Below are positions 11,725 through 22,745 of a stretch of 64,000 bases of DNA, one piece after another. The number at the start of each line of letters is the position of its first letter. Position 1 is the first letter of the stretch. The position numbers were made by a program, and so were the translations under genes. The notes below the pieces were generated by a model. The model saw only the letters and a program-made list of their open reading frames with translations, ran no database searches and was not told the DNA's origin. Source of the DNA: Megalonaias nervosa (Eukaryota; Mollusca; Bivalvia; Unionida; Unionidae); contig JAECUM010031327.1 of the NCBI GenBank assembly GCA_016617855.1, positions 1 to 64,000 on the forward strand, written 5' to 3'.

Positions 11725-11998
11725 CACTACAATGTCTGCAGTGTGGCAGTTTATAGTGATGTCTAGTACTGGGGCATCATGCTGCAGACATGTAGCATGA
11801 TGTCCCACCCAGTCATATTATCCTGATACCAAGCTGACCAGTCCTAACACTAACCTCTTAATGCTGAGCGCCAAGCGAGGCAGCTGATAGAACCAATTTT
11901 GTAAGTCTTTGGTATGACTCGGACAGGGATCAAACCCACAACCTCCCACATCCGAGGCGGACCCTCTAACCACTAGGCCACCAGAGTGGTCAAGTAGT
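11725..11998 (-). mobile_element. tRNA-derived SINE, minus strand
   Basis: Read on the minus strand, the element begins near 11998 with a tRNA-like head: an A-box-like gtggcctagtggttagag and, about 35 bp later, the B-box ggtttgatccc. A unique body follows down to about 11725. The layout is that of a polymerase III SINE. I think a similar body occurs in bivalve SINEs, but this is memory and not checked. No clear target duplication was found. Confidence 0.7.
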
Positions 11999-13299
11999 TA
12001 CTGTAGCTGATACATGATGCAGGAACATTGTTTGAATAGGAAGTTATAATTGCAAGATTCACAGAATTTTTTTTCCACCAGTATTTGCTCCTTTTGACTG
12101 AAACTATAAAGGACTTTCAAGAAATCTTGAAAATATATTTTATATGGTTCTTTGTCCTTTTTATGCAGGTTAAATATTGTAAGGGACTTGGCAAAATCTG
12201 GGCTTTATGCTCATGGTTAATTTTATATCGAAGGTCCAGTAAGGCAGGTTTCACTGAATTTTGTACATGTCATAGGATAGTTTTAAGAGAAACTTTAATG
12301 TTATATTTATAAGTATTTTTAATGAAGTTTCTTGTACATTATATGGATACTGCAGAATCTCAATTATAATTTATCTGAACTCGTAGGGGACATGACAATG
12401 GTAAGAATAATTAGAGGTTTGGATCATATTGTTTGTTTTAGAAATGTTTTGTTGACATGGTGTTTGTTGCATGAACTCATCATATGGATGGTTGCGTACC
12501 TATGAACCATTATGATTGTGGCATAATCATTATGATTTGATAGAAATAATTGTATCTTACATTTCACCTAGCTTTGGATTATACTTGTAGATGCTTTCAC
12601 CTTATAACACTAAAGAAGTCAAGTAAAATACAGTGTTTGTCATATTTTAATCCACATGTGAGAAATTTCTGGACAAGAAGGTTGCAGCCACTTAGAGCTT
12701 CCATATCAAATGTGCACAAGCATTTTTATAACACTCTTTCATTGTGTTTTATTTATAGCCATACTTCTGTTGTATAAAGCATTCCTAGAGAACAGGCTGG
12801 TTTCTTAAAGATGAAAAGCTCGTGTTTCTATTCATTCAATTTGTTTAGAGAACCAGTTGAAAAGTTAACAAGTTTGCATAATTGTCAGCAAATTAAGCTG
12901 TATTGGTGCTGCTTATCAGTGTTCAGTAGCTGTGAAAAATGTTTGATGAGGGAATATTTCGAACTTTTAATCTGCAGAATTTAAATAGGAAGCAAAAATT
13001 AAGAGTGCTCTCAAATGTTTCAAGAATATCCAATGTAATGTGATAAATGTGTCAGAACTTTATAGGATATTACCACGGTCTTGCAAGATTTGTTGAGTTG
13101 GTGTTGACTTTATGATCAGCCACAGTTGAAAGTTTGATACAGAAAATAAATATGAATCTTAAATACAGTCTATTGTAATAAAGACTATGCATTTTATACC
13201 CTGATTATGTATTTTGTCCACTGAGATTATATTTTTGCTGTAACAGTTCTTGCAGTTTGTAGGTATGTAATTAAGGTTCAAGTCCTGTGTTCATGAAAC
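11999..13299. other. Intronic sequence, nothing recognised
   Basis: AT-rich, without a convincing exon or element. Confidence 0.5.
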
Positions 13300-14055
13300 T
13301 CCTCAACATGAATACATACTCAAACTAAAGTGTTTTTAATTGATGGATTACCCAATACATACTCAGACTAAAGTAGTTTTTAATTGATGGATTGCCCAGT
13401 TATCACTCTTGACAAAAGGTTTTGAATTGATGGATTGCCCAATACATACTCAAACTAAAATATTTTTTAATTGAAGGATTATCCAATACACACTCAAACT
13501 TAAAAGTTTCTAACTGTTGGATTGCTCATTGCACACTCAAACTAAAAATTTTTTAATTGATGGATTGCCCAATACATACTCAAACTAAAATAGTTTTTAA
13601 TTGATGGATTGCCCAGTTATCACTCTTAACAAAAGGTTTTGAATTGATGGATTGCCCAATACATACTCAAACTAAAATAGTTTTTAATTGAAGGATTGTC
13701 CAATACACACTCAAACTTAAAAGTTTCTAACTGTTGGATTGCCCATTGCACACTCAAACTAAAAAGTTTTTAATTGATGGATTGCCCAATACATACTCAA
13801 ACTAAAATAGTTTTTAATTGATGGATTGCCCAATACACACTCAAACTGAAATAGGTTTTAACTGATTGATTGCCAGAAACACACTCAAACTAAAATAGTT
13901 TTTAATTGATGGATTGCCCAATAAACACTCAGACTGAAATAGTTTTTAATTGATGGACTACCCAATACACACTCAACTAAAATAGTTTTTATTTGATTGA
14001 TTGCCCAATACAAACTCAAACTGAAATAGTTTTTAATTGATGGATTGCCAGAGCA
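13300..14055. repeat. ~45-bp minisatellite, about 16 copies
   Basis: The unit is about 45 bp, around aattgatggattgcccaata then cactcaaactaaaatag. A block of several units including the variant cagttatcactcttgacaaa at 13398 recurs at about 13614, so part of the array duplicated as a multi-unit block. Confidence 0.9.
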
Positions 14056-14295
14056 GATATGGATCAGCTTGTTTAGTAGCATAAAAGTTGATCTAAAACA
14101 AAGACATTATTATGGCAGCTTCTGTTATACTGACAATGTCACAACATTTTTGTGCAATATTTAGAAATTATGTCAGTTTGAATTTGTGTTGGTTATATAA
14201 ACTAGTGGCAATCTTGAAGAAATTGAAGTTGCTCTTACAAGCAAAATGATAGGTTAATAGCAACTTTGTTTACTTCGGTGAAAGCTTTACTGTGT

Positions 14296-15380
14296 AGTAA
14301 TATTCATATTTGATGATGTATTTAACTTTTTAATTACATACACAAAAAAATAGAGAAAGCTAACCTGAAGCATTTGTCCTTACACTAAGGACTTCATCAG
14401 CAGACTGATGTGATCTCTACTGACTGTCAACATCGCTCGATGGAATGGTGAACGATGTTAACAGATTGTCCCAGGTACACGGCAGGTTGTAACGGCCTAC
14501 ACATACCGACCGGTACCTTGATTTTGACTCATACCATCCATTAGACCAGAAACTTGGGGTGGTCAGAACATTACATCACGGAGCCAAAGCTGTGACATCT
14601 GATCCAACAAAAGAATTAGACCGTGTCAATGCTACCGTCAAGAGGTGTCATTATCCAGGATGGATGATTAAGAAGGTTTCCAACAGGTTCAACGCTATTC
14701 CAAATGACAATACCATGGAAAGTAGACCAACTTGGAGAAAAGTTTTGAAAGGGAACATTGCCCTACCATATGTCAAAGGGACTTCCAAATGCCTGAAGCG
14801 CATATTCCAACGACACAAAATTAATGTATGTTCAAACCATACCGGACCCTGAGACAGATGTTAGTTTACCCTAAGGATAAGTCTGATAAGAGAGATATTT
14901 ATGGACCTGTCTATCATGTTAAGTGTGAAGGACAGAGTGAAAGTCAGTGCCATCACGATTATATTGGGGAAATGGAAAGAACGTTGAAAGTGAGATTTAA
15001 TGAACGTCGCAGACCAAGTTAAAACTCATCTGAGGTATCACGGCACGTCCACAATGTTTGCCCTGGACATACTATAACTTGGATCTCCATAAAAATCCTA
15101 GATTGAGAAGAAGCCTTTTTCAAGCGGGGTTTAAGGAATCAATTTACATCCGAGCGCACCAACCGACGTTGAACAGGGATGGGGGCCATTACAACTGCCG
15201 AATATCTGGGACAATCTGTTAACATCATTCACCATTCCATCGAGCGATGTTCCAGTCAGTAGAGATCACATCGGTCTGCTGACTAAGTCCTTAGCATAAG
15301 GATGCAAGCTTCAGGTTAGCTTTTTCTATTTTTTGGTGTATGTAATTGCAAAGTTAAATACACTGTCAAATAGTAACTTT
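14296..15380 (+). mobile_element. Penelope-like element remnant with inverted repeats
   Basis: About 200 bp at 14296-14510 recur inverted at 15178-15380, with a short-indel alignment of high identity, for example tcgctcgatggaatggtgaa on the left and its complement on the right. Between them lies coding sequence for the end of a Penelope-like reverse transcriptase and a GIY-YIG endonuclease. Penelope-like elements are known for terminal repeats in either orientation. Here the right arm includes the 3' coding end itself. Confidence 0.8.
14559..15200 (+). pseudogene. Penelope-like RT C terminus and GIY-YIG endonuclease, frameshifted
   Basis: The first frame (14559-14852) has the Leu-Pro-Tyr-Val motif near 14762 (LPYVKGTSKCLKRIF) that precedes the endonuclease in this family. 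The second frame (14828-15022) has Thr-Leu-Arg-Gln, Pro-Lys-Asp-Lys and a GIY-YIG core of Val-Tyr-His-Val-Lys-Cys then Asp-Tyr-Ile-Gly-Glu. A third frame near 15120-15200 gives Lys-Glu-Ser-Ile-Tyr-Ile-Arg and Leu-Asn-Arg-Asp-Gly-Gly, the usual end of the domain. The RT catalytic core is missing and at least two frameshifts are present, so it is not functional. Confidence 0.8.
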
Positions 15381-15775
15381 GTTATTGTCTTACATCCTCT
15401 AACAATATAGAAATGGTCAGTGGGCAGTTTTAGTCCAAGAGTTGGGCATAGTCAATGAATCAGTAAATGGATTTGTATATATTTGTTGTAATTTTCAAAA
15501 CATAACAATATTTAGTAACTTAGCCTCATTCTTATTACCATACATTTACACATACAATATATAGAATGGTCAATGCGCCATTTTAGTCAGTGAGGTGGGC
15601 AGAGTCGATGACCATTAAGTGGATTTCAGTATATGTAACTTCATATTTAATGATATAACTTTATATTTATTAACATTTTTTCAATAAATAAATTGCTACT
15701 TGCAAGTCTCAAATATGTGCATGACTGAGAATATATTTAAAAAAATCTTTAATCTTTTATATTTCTTTAAATACG
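15381..15775. other. Short sequence with ~155-bp direct duplication
   Basis: A segment starting atatagaaatggtcagtgggc near 15407 recurs diverged near 15562 (atatagaatggtcaatgcgc). No gene is seen. Confidence 0.5.
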
Positions 15776-16986
15776 TTACCCAATCTTAATACCTTAGGAG
15801 AACTACTACTACCTCACAAATCCAGCCCTCCAAGATAAAACTGTTAGCTAAAAAGAGCTAAAAGTTATCTGCCCACCTAGGTGGCGGTCGGGGAGAGTGA
15901 GCTTTCCTTGATATAGGGATTGGTGGCAAAACCAATGAATATCTAAGTAACTACTTCCACTTGTGCTGAGAAGCATTCTCTAACGATGAGAGACCTCACA
16001 AATGCCAGAATTAACGTTTATACAAGTTGGAGGAGTTTTCGCTTCACAAGGAAATTATACTCCATCTATATTTCCAACTTGTCTCTCTATCTTGACCAAG
16101 TTTTGCTTTTACAATTTTAGCCACACTTTGTTGCCTTTACACATTTAATTTTATTTAGGTACTTGTGTGGGTAGTCTATGTGACTTCAAAATAAGTTTGG
16201 GCTGTACATTGATTTCTGTTAATGTGCAAGTCCCAGAGACCTATTGAAAACTCCCAAAGTATGTATAATTTCACAGTGAATGGCTAAATACAGGTGAGTG
16301 CCCAGACACCACACTTCATTGCATTTACCTGTATGGGTTGTCCTTGAACCTCTCACAGGTAGCATGGTGAATTATTTTAGTAAGATTTGCTATTGTCCAA
16401 GAAACACTGCAAGGCTAGGTTCTGCACTGACTTTATGTTCAGTAATAAGAGACAGGTGCAGGGTTACAATAGGTTTATATGTTCTGCTCTATTTGTCTTA
16501 CAGATTAGACCATGGACAAGGGACAGAAATGCATGCCTAAGGATGAAGATGCTCTAACTTACATGCTGACATGTACTTAGTGCAGGAATTTTTGGCAGAT
16601 AAGGGAGATAATTCAACAAAGGTCTCTCCAGTTACAAAATTCCAGAAATCTACACAATCAGCACCTTTGTCACCACTAGAGGACTCATCATTGCTATACC
16701 TTTAGAACTTGCCTTCTCAGGGTTCCATTCTACCAACACTGATACAGGGACATTTCAAGGATGAAAGGAACCAAGGAACATGACTTTAATACAAACTCCT
16801 AACAAGTTGTCCTATCGTAGTTCCTGACATCAAAACCATGGTTCTCATAAACCAAAGTGGACAAAAGACAGAATTAGTAATGGCTTATGCCAGAATTTCT
16901 CTAAACTTTCACCTCCATTTCTCAAAAAATGATGTCTCCACACCGCCTTTCCTTATAGTTCCCAGTAGGAGGAAGGCTTTTCTTCT

Positions 16987-17600
16987 TTGCTGCTGAATGG
17001 GACAAGATTTGCCAAGATAATCATTGAACTCGACAAGTGGTTTCTGAGGGACTCTACATCACTTTCAAAACCGCTCCTCCTTTGTCCAGAGTCCCATCAG
17101 ATACAACATTCCAACAGACCCATTCAGTACCACCACCTTGCAGCAAGAAATAAACACCCTTCAGAAAAGGGCAGTAGAAATCATGCAAAATATAAATTCC
17201 AGAATTTTCTTGGTCCCAGAGGCAAATGGCACTCTGACCCTGTCATCGACTTAAGCACTCTCAATCAATTCACACACACAACTTGGTTCTTGATGGAACC
17301 ACCACGGTGCATTTTGAATGCTAATCAAGAGGGAGACTTTGCAATCAATGTGGACTTAAAAGAATGCATATCTTTATGTCCCTATTCACAAGGTTTCCAG
17401 AAAGTTCCTGTATTTCACATACAAAGATATCATTTATCAATTCCAAGCACTCCCATTTGGACTCAACATCACTGCCTGGGTTTTCACTCGTCAGATGAAC
17501 CATGTTATGGCTCATTTCTGGACCATCTCCAAGGCAGCGACATCAAGGTACCAGGATATCATTCTGCAAAAGCATGAGGTGAGTTATGTATTAGAACATG
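16987..17600 (+). pseudogene. DIRS-like reverse transcriptase remnant
   Basis: The first frame reads Pro-Val-Ile-Asp-Leu-Ser-x-Leu-Asn near 17240, then Met-Glu-Pro-Pro-Arg and Val-Asp-Leu-Lys near 17350, the RT palm with its first catalytic Asp region. After a frameshift near 17370-17400 the reading continues with Ser-Arg-Lys-Phe-Leu, Tyr-Gln-Phe-Gln-Ala-Leu-Pro-Phe-Gly and Trp-Val-Phe-Thr-Arg, typical of DIRS-group RT. At the YxDD position the bases now give Tyr-Gln-Asp-Ile, so the active site is lost. Confidence 0.78.
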
Positions 17601-17831
17601 ATATGATAATTCTTACACACTGCTTACAAATTTGGATTTCCTCATCAACAAGGAATATCTGACCCTGTGCCAACTCCACCATTTGTTCATCTAGGTATGA
17701 AATTTAGCACACAGGTAAACAGTAAATCTCCCTCAGGAATGGGCATGGAAAATCAGGACCATGGTGGCTTCGCTAACTGTCGAGGGATTTTCTCTCCGCA
17801 TGGGAATCCCTTCACCTTCTAGGCTTGCTCA

Positions 17832-18443
17832 ATGTGGCAGCAGACCTCATCATACGCCCGTCACAATGATTCCTTTATCCCAGTGGAGGCCAAAAGTTTG
17901 TTAACTGGACCAACCTCTCCCCATTTGCACAAATATGAGGTACCATCTGCAGACTTGGAGCATCTGAGTTTGGCTCACAGCAGATATACTCCTGCATGTA
18001 CAGCTTCCAGAGATCAGCCTGTACAGAGACAAGTACAGGCGGCTGGGGGGCACACCTGCTACCATATTTCCAGGAAACCAGTGGAGTGGTCTCCCCATGA
18101 TCAGCATCTGCATATCAATATTCTCGAGATGAAGGCCATTTTGAAAGCCTTTCACTGGTGGCAGGAATTTTTCACTTGGAAGGGAGTCCTCATTATATGC
18201 AACAACTCTATGGTGGTGACTTGTCTCATATGGCAATGTGGAACCAAGTTCCCAAGCCATTATACACTGGTGCGGGACTTTCTAAAGTGGTGCCTTCATC
18301 AGCAAATCCACATCCAAATTCATCAGATTCCTGGATGCCTAAACATAATAGCAGATTCTTCGTCCTGGAACAATCAGCTGACACAGATATATTGGTTTCT
18401 CCATTCCTCAATTTACACTCAGATATGCATCCAATGGGACTGA
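17832..18443 (+). pseudogene. DIRS-like RNase H remnant
   Basis: An open frame of 203 codons. It contains Trp-Ser-Pro-His near 18090, His-Ile-Asn-Ile-Leu-Glu-Met-Lys-Ala near 18112-18140 with the catalytic Glu, a Cys-Asn-Asn-Ser segment where the family has Asp-Asn, then His-Gln-Ile-Pro-Gly and Ile-Ala-Asp-Ser near 18350 with the last catalytic Asp. The Asp to Asn change suggests loss of activity. Overlapping open frames on both strands here are shadows. Confidence 0.75.
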
Positions 18444-18840
18444 CCATTGGTGGACCTGTTTGTGGCAAGGTGGAATACCAAGCTCCCAACCTTTGGCTGG
18501 CCAGTTCCAGATCCCAAAGCCAGGGTAGATGATATGCTATCCATAGATTGGAATGTCATGGATGCATACGCCTATGCTCCAATATCTCTGATTTCAAAGG
18601 TGATTCAAAAGCAAGAGAATTAAAGTATTGCCTCATCCTCATTGCACCACTCAGATGGGAGAAGTCATGGATCAACAACCTTCTCAATCTTACAATGGAA
18701 ATTCCATGGGAAAGAGAAGATTTCCCTCATCAACTCAAACAACCACAATGGCAGTTGATTCACACCACACCCAGATTTACTGAACCAGCACACCTGGATC
18801 ATATTAGACAGGCCCTCAGAAATAAACATTTCTCTCACTA

Positions 18841-19810
18841 AGTCATGCACAGAATATCTCAAGCAAGAAGGACCTCCACTCTGAAATCATATGAAGGCAG
18901 ATGTTACACAGTGATGTACACAATAACACATTCTACCACTACATGCATCTATACCTGAAATGGCTAGCTTCCTCCTCTGGATCTTCCACGAGAAAACGTT
19001 AGCAACAGACACAGTCAAAGGTTACTACTCCATGATCGCTAACATCTTTTGTCATCATGGAAGACAGACCAAAGACATATCCTACCTCCTCTCCAACTTT
19101 GATTATACCCTGCCAAATACATAGGCTGTGTGCCCAAAGTTGAACCTACACAGGTACTAACCTGGTTGAACAAACACCATTTGAACTGCTGTCAGGGGTA
19201 TTGTTGGCTCATCTTTCAAACAAGACTTGCTTCCTTATCACATTAGTGGCAGCAGGCAGAATCTGTGAAATGCATGCTATCAGGGAACCTGTATTACATG
19301 CAGTTCCTACAAGACAGGTCAGTTTCACTAATGACGGTTCCCTCTTTCATCACCAAGAACAGGCTTCTGTCCATGGGTAACCAGACCTTTGTACTAAAAC
19401 CATGGTCTGCTCTGGACACTTCCATTCATGCCAATCTTCAGGATCCAGTATAAGCCTTGAAGTGGTATCTTAAAAAAAATTAGCCATTGCATCGAGGGAG
19501 ATGATGCCAATTTTTTTCTCTCAAACAAGGACAGGACAATATGACCACACATACCCATTTGCCCTGGATTAAGTGGGCTATTTGTTCTGCATATTGAGAA
19601 ATAACTTAAACTCATCTGAAATTGTCACACATTTTAGCTCACAAGTGAAGAGCAGTTGCTAGAAGCATTGCCTTTGACTGGAACTGTTCTCAGATATTAT
19701 TCATGCCATGGGATGGAGGTTTGAATCCACATTTTCCAGTTTTTACCTCAGAGATCCTTCATCCCAAAACATGGCTTCATGACTTCTGCTGGATTTGCTG
19801 GAGGGAAAAT
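18841..19810 (+). pseudogene. DIRS-like tyrosine recombinase remnant
   Basis: Interrupted + strand frames contain Ala-Gly-Arg-Ile-Cys-Glu-Met-His near 19253, matching the catalytic Arg box (family pattern Gly-Arg-x-x-Glu-Leu). Near 19640 there is an Ala-His-Lys-stop-Arg-Ala segment (family His-x-x-Arg). Near 19715 Gly-Trp-Arg-Phe-Glu-Ser-Thr-Phe leads to Phe-Tyr-Leu-Arg-Asp with the catalytic Tyr. Several stops and shifts are present. The recombinase inserts the circular cDNA in active relatives. Confidence 0.7.
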
Positions 19811-20286
19811 TTTCCCTTTTTAGAGCCACTCCTGACAGATTTAATCTTCTCTAGTTGGGTTACCTAGAAGCTGCCTCACATACCTTAGGGAACCAGAGCT
19901 GGCATCACTGAAGTAAGGGGCTGTACCTCCCTCCACCTCTTACCTATTCTCTTAAGGTATTATGATTGAGTAACATATTTAAAGAAGAAACTAATTTTTT
20001 CTAATAAAATGTTTCTTCACAAATACCTACCCAATCATAATACACATACACCCTCACAGCCTCCCCACAGTTACATCCATATAGAGAGCATGCCTTATGC
20101 TCCTGTAGCAACTGAGACATTCATGGGTTTTGCCACCAATCCCTATAGCATGGGGAGATCACTCTGCTTGATTGCCACGTGGGTGGGTAGGTAAGTTTTT
20201 AGCACTTTTTCTGCTAACAGTTTAATCTGGAAGGACTGGATTTGCAAGGTAGTAGTAATTCTCCTAAGGTATTATGATTGAGTAAC

Positions 20287-20639
20287 TATTCATGAAGAAA
20301 CATATTTTACTAGAAAAAATTAGTTTCTTGACTGGGCACTGTCTCATATATTAACAGTCGTTTCACCTGTTTCAAGGCCAAAGGTCAATATCATTACAGA
20401 AGAGGTTGTGAGATAGGTATATCTTGTGCCATTTGTGGTGAATGTATAAAAAGCTTGCATTTATCCTGAGTAATGGGCACCATAAGTAAACCCCACATAC
20501 ATGTTAACCTTTGGCTCCACTGGTCATAGTTCAAAAGAGTTCATTGGCTGGCCATTAGAATAAGCTTGTTATTCTTACTCCTCCTTAACTACTTCTAAAA
20601 TTGCTATGAAACATTACACAAACATTCATCCCAAAGTAT
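20287..20639. other. Intronic sequence, nothing recognised
   Basis: AT-rich, just right of the DIRS-like element. Confidence 0.45.
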
Positions 20640-21160
20640 ACTTCATCACTCATCATAAATGAAAATGCTGCTGCTAGGACATCCAGTATGGCCACCACAG
20701 TGGCTGGCTTGAAAATTTTGTTATTGCTATTCCTCGTAGATGGATGGCTATATCGACATAGGGTTTACAGAGGACTTTTTACGATGTCTGTTTGGTCCTA
20801 AATGACAATGGTAATGATCTGACCTCAATGGTAGCCATCTTGAGAATTTTGTTATCACTAATTCTCCAAAATGGATGGCCATATTGACACAGAGTTTTCA
20901 CCAAAACACTTGTTATGATATATAGTAGGTCCTAAACGAAAATGATGCTGATCTTGTATCCAATATGGTTACCATGATGGCCATCTTGAAATCTTGTTAT
21001 AGCTACTTATTCTGAATGGATGGTCATATTGACATCGGGTTTTCACCAAAAGACTTCTAATGATGTATACTTTGTCCTAAATGAAAATGGTGCTAAATTG
21101 ATTTTCAATATGACCACCTCAGTGACCAAATTGAAAGCCTTTGTTATCGCTCAAGAATAT
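20640..21160. repeat. ~125-bp tandem block of a dispersed repeat family
   Basis: About four diverged copies of a unit containing atggccatattgacatcggg, then ttttcaccaaaa, then gtcctaaatgaaaatgg. The same family occurs inverted at 40020-40790. Confidence 0.7.
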
Positions 21161-22151
21161 TAGAAATTATTTCAGCACTCATTAGTTAAAAGGAAGACAT
21201 GGTCTCACTTAGATTCCTGGAAATTATTTTGGAGAGCAGAGCATCAGTCTCTTCAGGTGACTCTTGCTTAAAACTGTTACTTGATTCATTCAGATAGTAA
21301 TTGCTGAAGCCTTATAATAAGCCTTCAAACAGTACTACTTCATTATAATGCTGTGTATGGGAACCATAGATTCTACTACCTTATAGTAAGACCACCTTAT
21401 AATGAAGTTAACATGACTTGTGACCATACCTGAAGGCAACTAGCAATGATCATAATGCTGTCAGATTGATTCCTCCAAAGTGTGTTAACCAGATAACTTT
21501 CATATAAATTGAGCCATTGCCAATGGTGGACACAGGTATGAAGCTTCTAAGCAAACTTAAGCCCTTTTGTGTTATTTTTAAAACCAATTAACAACAGTGG
21601 TGCAGAGTGGATTCTGAGTGGTCAAACTTGAGCAGAAAAGTCTGCTAAAAGTTCAGAATTTGATACACAAAATGAATGGCCATGTATTTTTGCATCATAA
21701 AGAGTTGATATTGCAGGGTATGTGATTTGGACATTACCATTGGCCATAGTGGAAGATTTGATGCGCTTATACACATCAAGTCATCAAAGCACACTTGGAA
21801 ACAGCCCACACCACAACTACAAACATTGATAAGATTTCTTAGTACTAGCATTGTGAAGCTTAATATTCCATTTTTTTCCCATCTTTGAAAATAAGTACAT
21901 ACTCTGTACAAGGTGAATGTCAGATCAACAAAAACGTTAATTGGGTATCATTTCAAAGTGAATTTTATTTTTTTCTTGCTTAACCAAATTTCTTGTGAAA
22001 ATTACAGAATTTGATCCCATATTAGAGTTTGTTGGGTTGGTGATTACAGATTTTTATTGTTTAATATTGGCCTCTCTGGAGATATAAAGAAATAAACTTG
22101 AAAATAGAAATGAGTAATCATTTTTTAGATAAATCTTCTTGGATCTTTCAG
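21161..22151. other. Intronic sequence, nothing recognised
   Basis: AT-rich up to the exon 7 acceptor. A minus-strand open frame at 21645-21911 shows no motif. Confidence 0.45.
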
Positions 22152-22745
22152 AGCCAGGGCCAATAGGAAAGTATTCATATACCTCCAATGTCACATCAAT
22201 AACCCTGATCTGGGAACCTCCAGCTAAACCTAATGGTGTAGTGGCATTCTACCTCATCCAGTATTTTGCATCGGGTCTTGTCACACAAGCTGACACATCA
22301 AACATTATAGCTGGAACAGAATTTAACCAGACTCAGCAATTCATTGAAACTGTAAGTTCCATTCAGCGAGAAAAGAGACAGCTTCTTGACTCACATGCTG
22401 GGGATTTGGATCTCAGCAGTTTAACAACAGTTTTGCAGAATGCAGTAATAGCCATAAATCACAATTTAACTTCAACTGAGTTCAGCATTTTAGTTTTAAT
22501 GTGTTTTAACTTTTCACATGGAGATCTTAATATTCTGAAATTCCGGTCTATTTTGGAATCAGCTATTGAGAATTATAAACCAGGGGTGATACCATATTCA
22601 GAACTTGATGCAGGGGAGGTAACTCTTCTCTCATCACTGAACATCACCTGGATTGTTTTTAATTTCCTTGTCAAACTTGGTGCCAGTTTAGACGACACAT
22701 GTGCAGCTGTAAGTTTCATACAGGAAAGACTGCATCCGCCAGATG
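22152..22745 (+). CDS. Exon 7: first half of fourth FN3 domain plus large insert
   Basis: 594 nt (198 codons), phase 1 at both ends, acceptor gatctttcag, donor gatg|gtaaga. The first ~45 residues are FN3 strands A-C: Glu-Pro-Gly-Pro, Thr-Leu-Ile-Trp-Glu-Pro-Pro, then YLIQYF. About 150 residues follow that do not look like FN3. They carry Arg-Glu-Lys-Arg at 22367-22378, a furin-type site, then amphipathic segments and several N-glycosylation sequons. The domain resumes only in exon 8. I do not recognise the insert. This exon is by far the longest in the window and has no intron at the Trp-Glu position. Confidence 0.82.

Larger units (their letters stand above)
15776..20286 (+). mobile_element. 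DIRS-like tyrosine-recombinase retrotransposon, decayed
   Basis: Inverted terminal repeats of about 165 bp lie at 15776-15940 and 20120-20286, sharing for example ggtggcaaaacc on the left and ggttttgccacc on the right. A sequence at about 19950-20045 joins a copy of the right end (cttaaggtattatgattgag) to a copy of the left end (accc-aatcataatac in the opposite sense). This is the internal complementary region known only from DIRS-type elements, which replicate through a circular intermediate. Between them lie RT, RNase H and tyrosine recombinase remnants in that order. All frames are broken. Confidence 0.8.

Noticed and set aside
17901..18260. Minus-strand 119-codon frame
   Set aside because: Antisense to the DIRS-like RNase H region; no independent motif.
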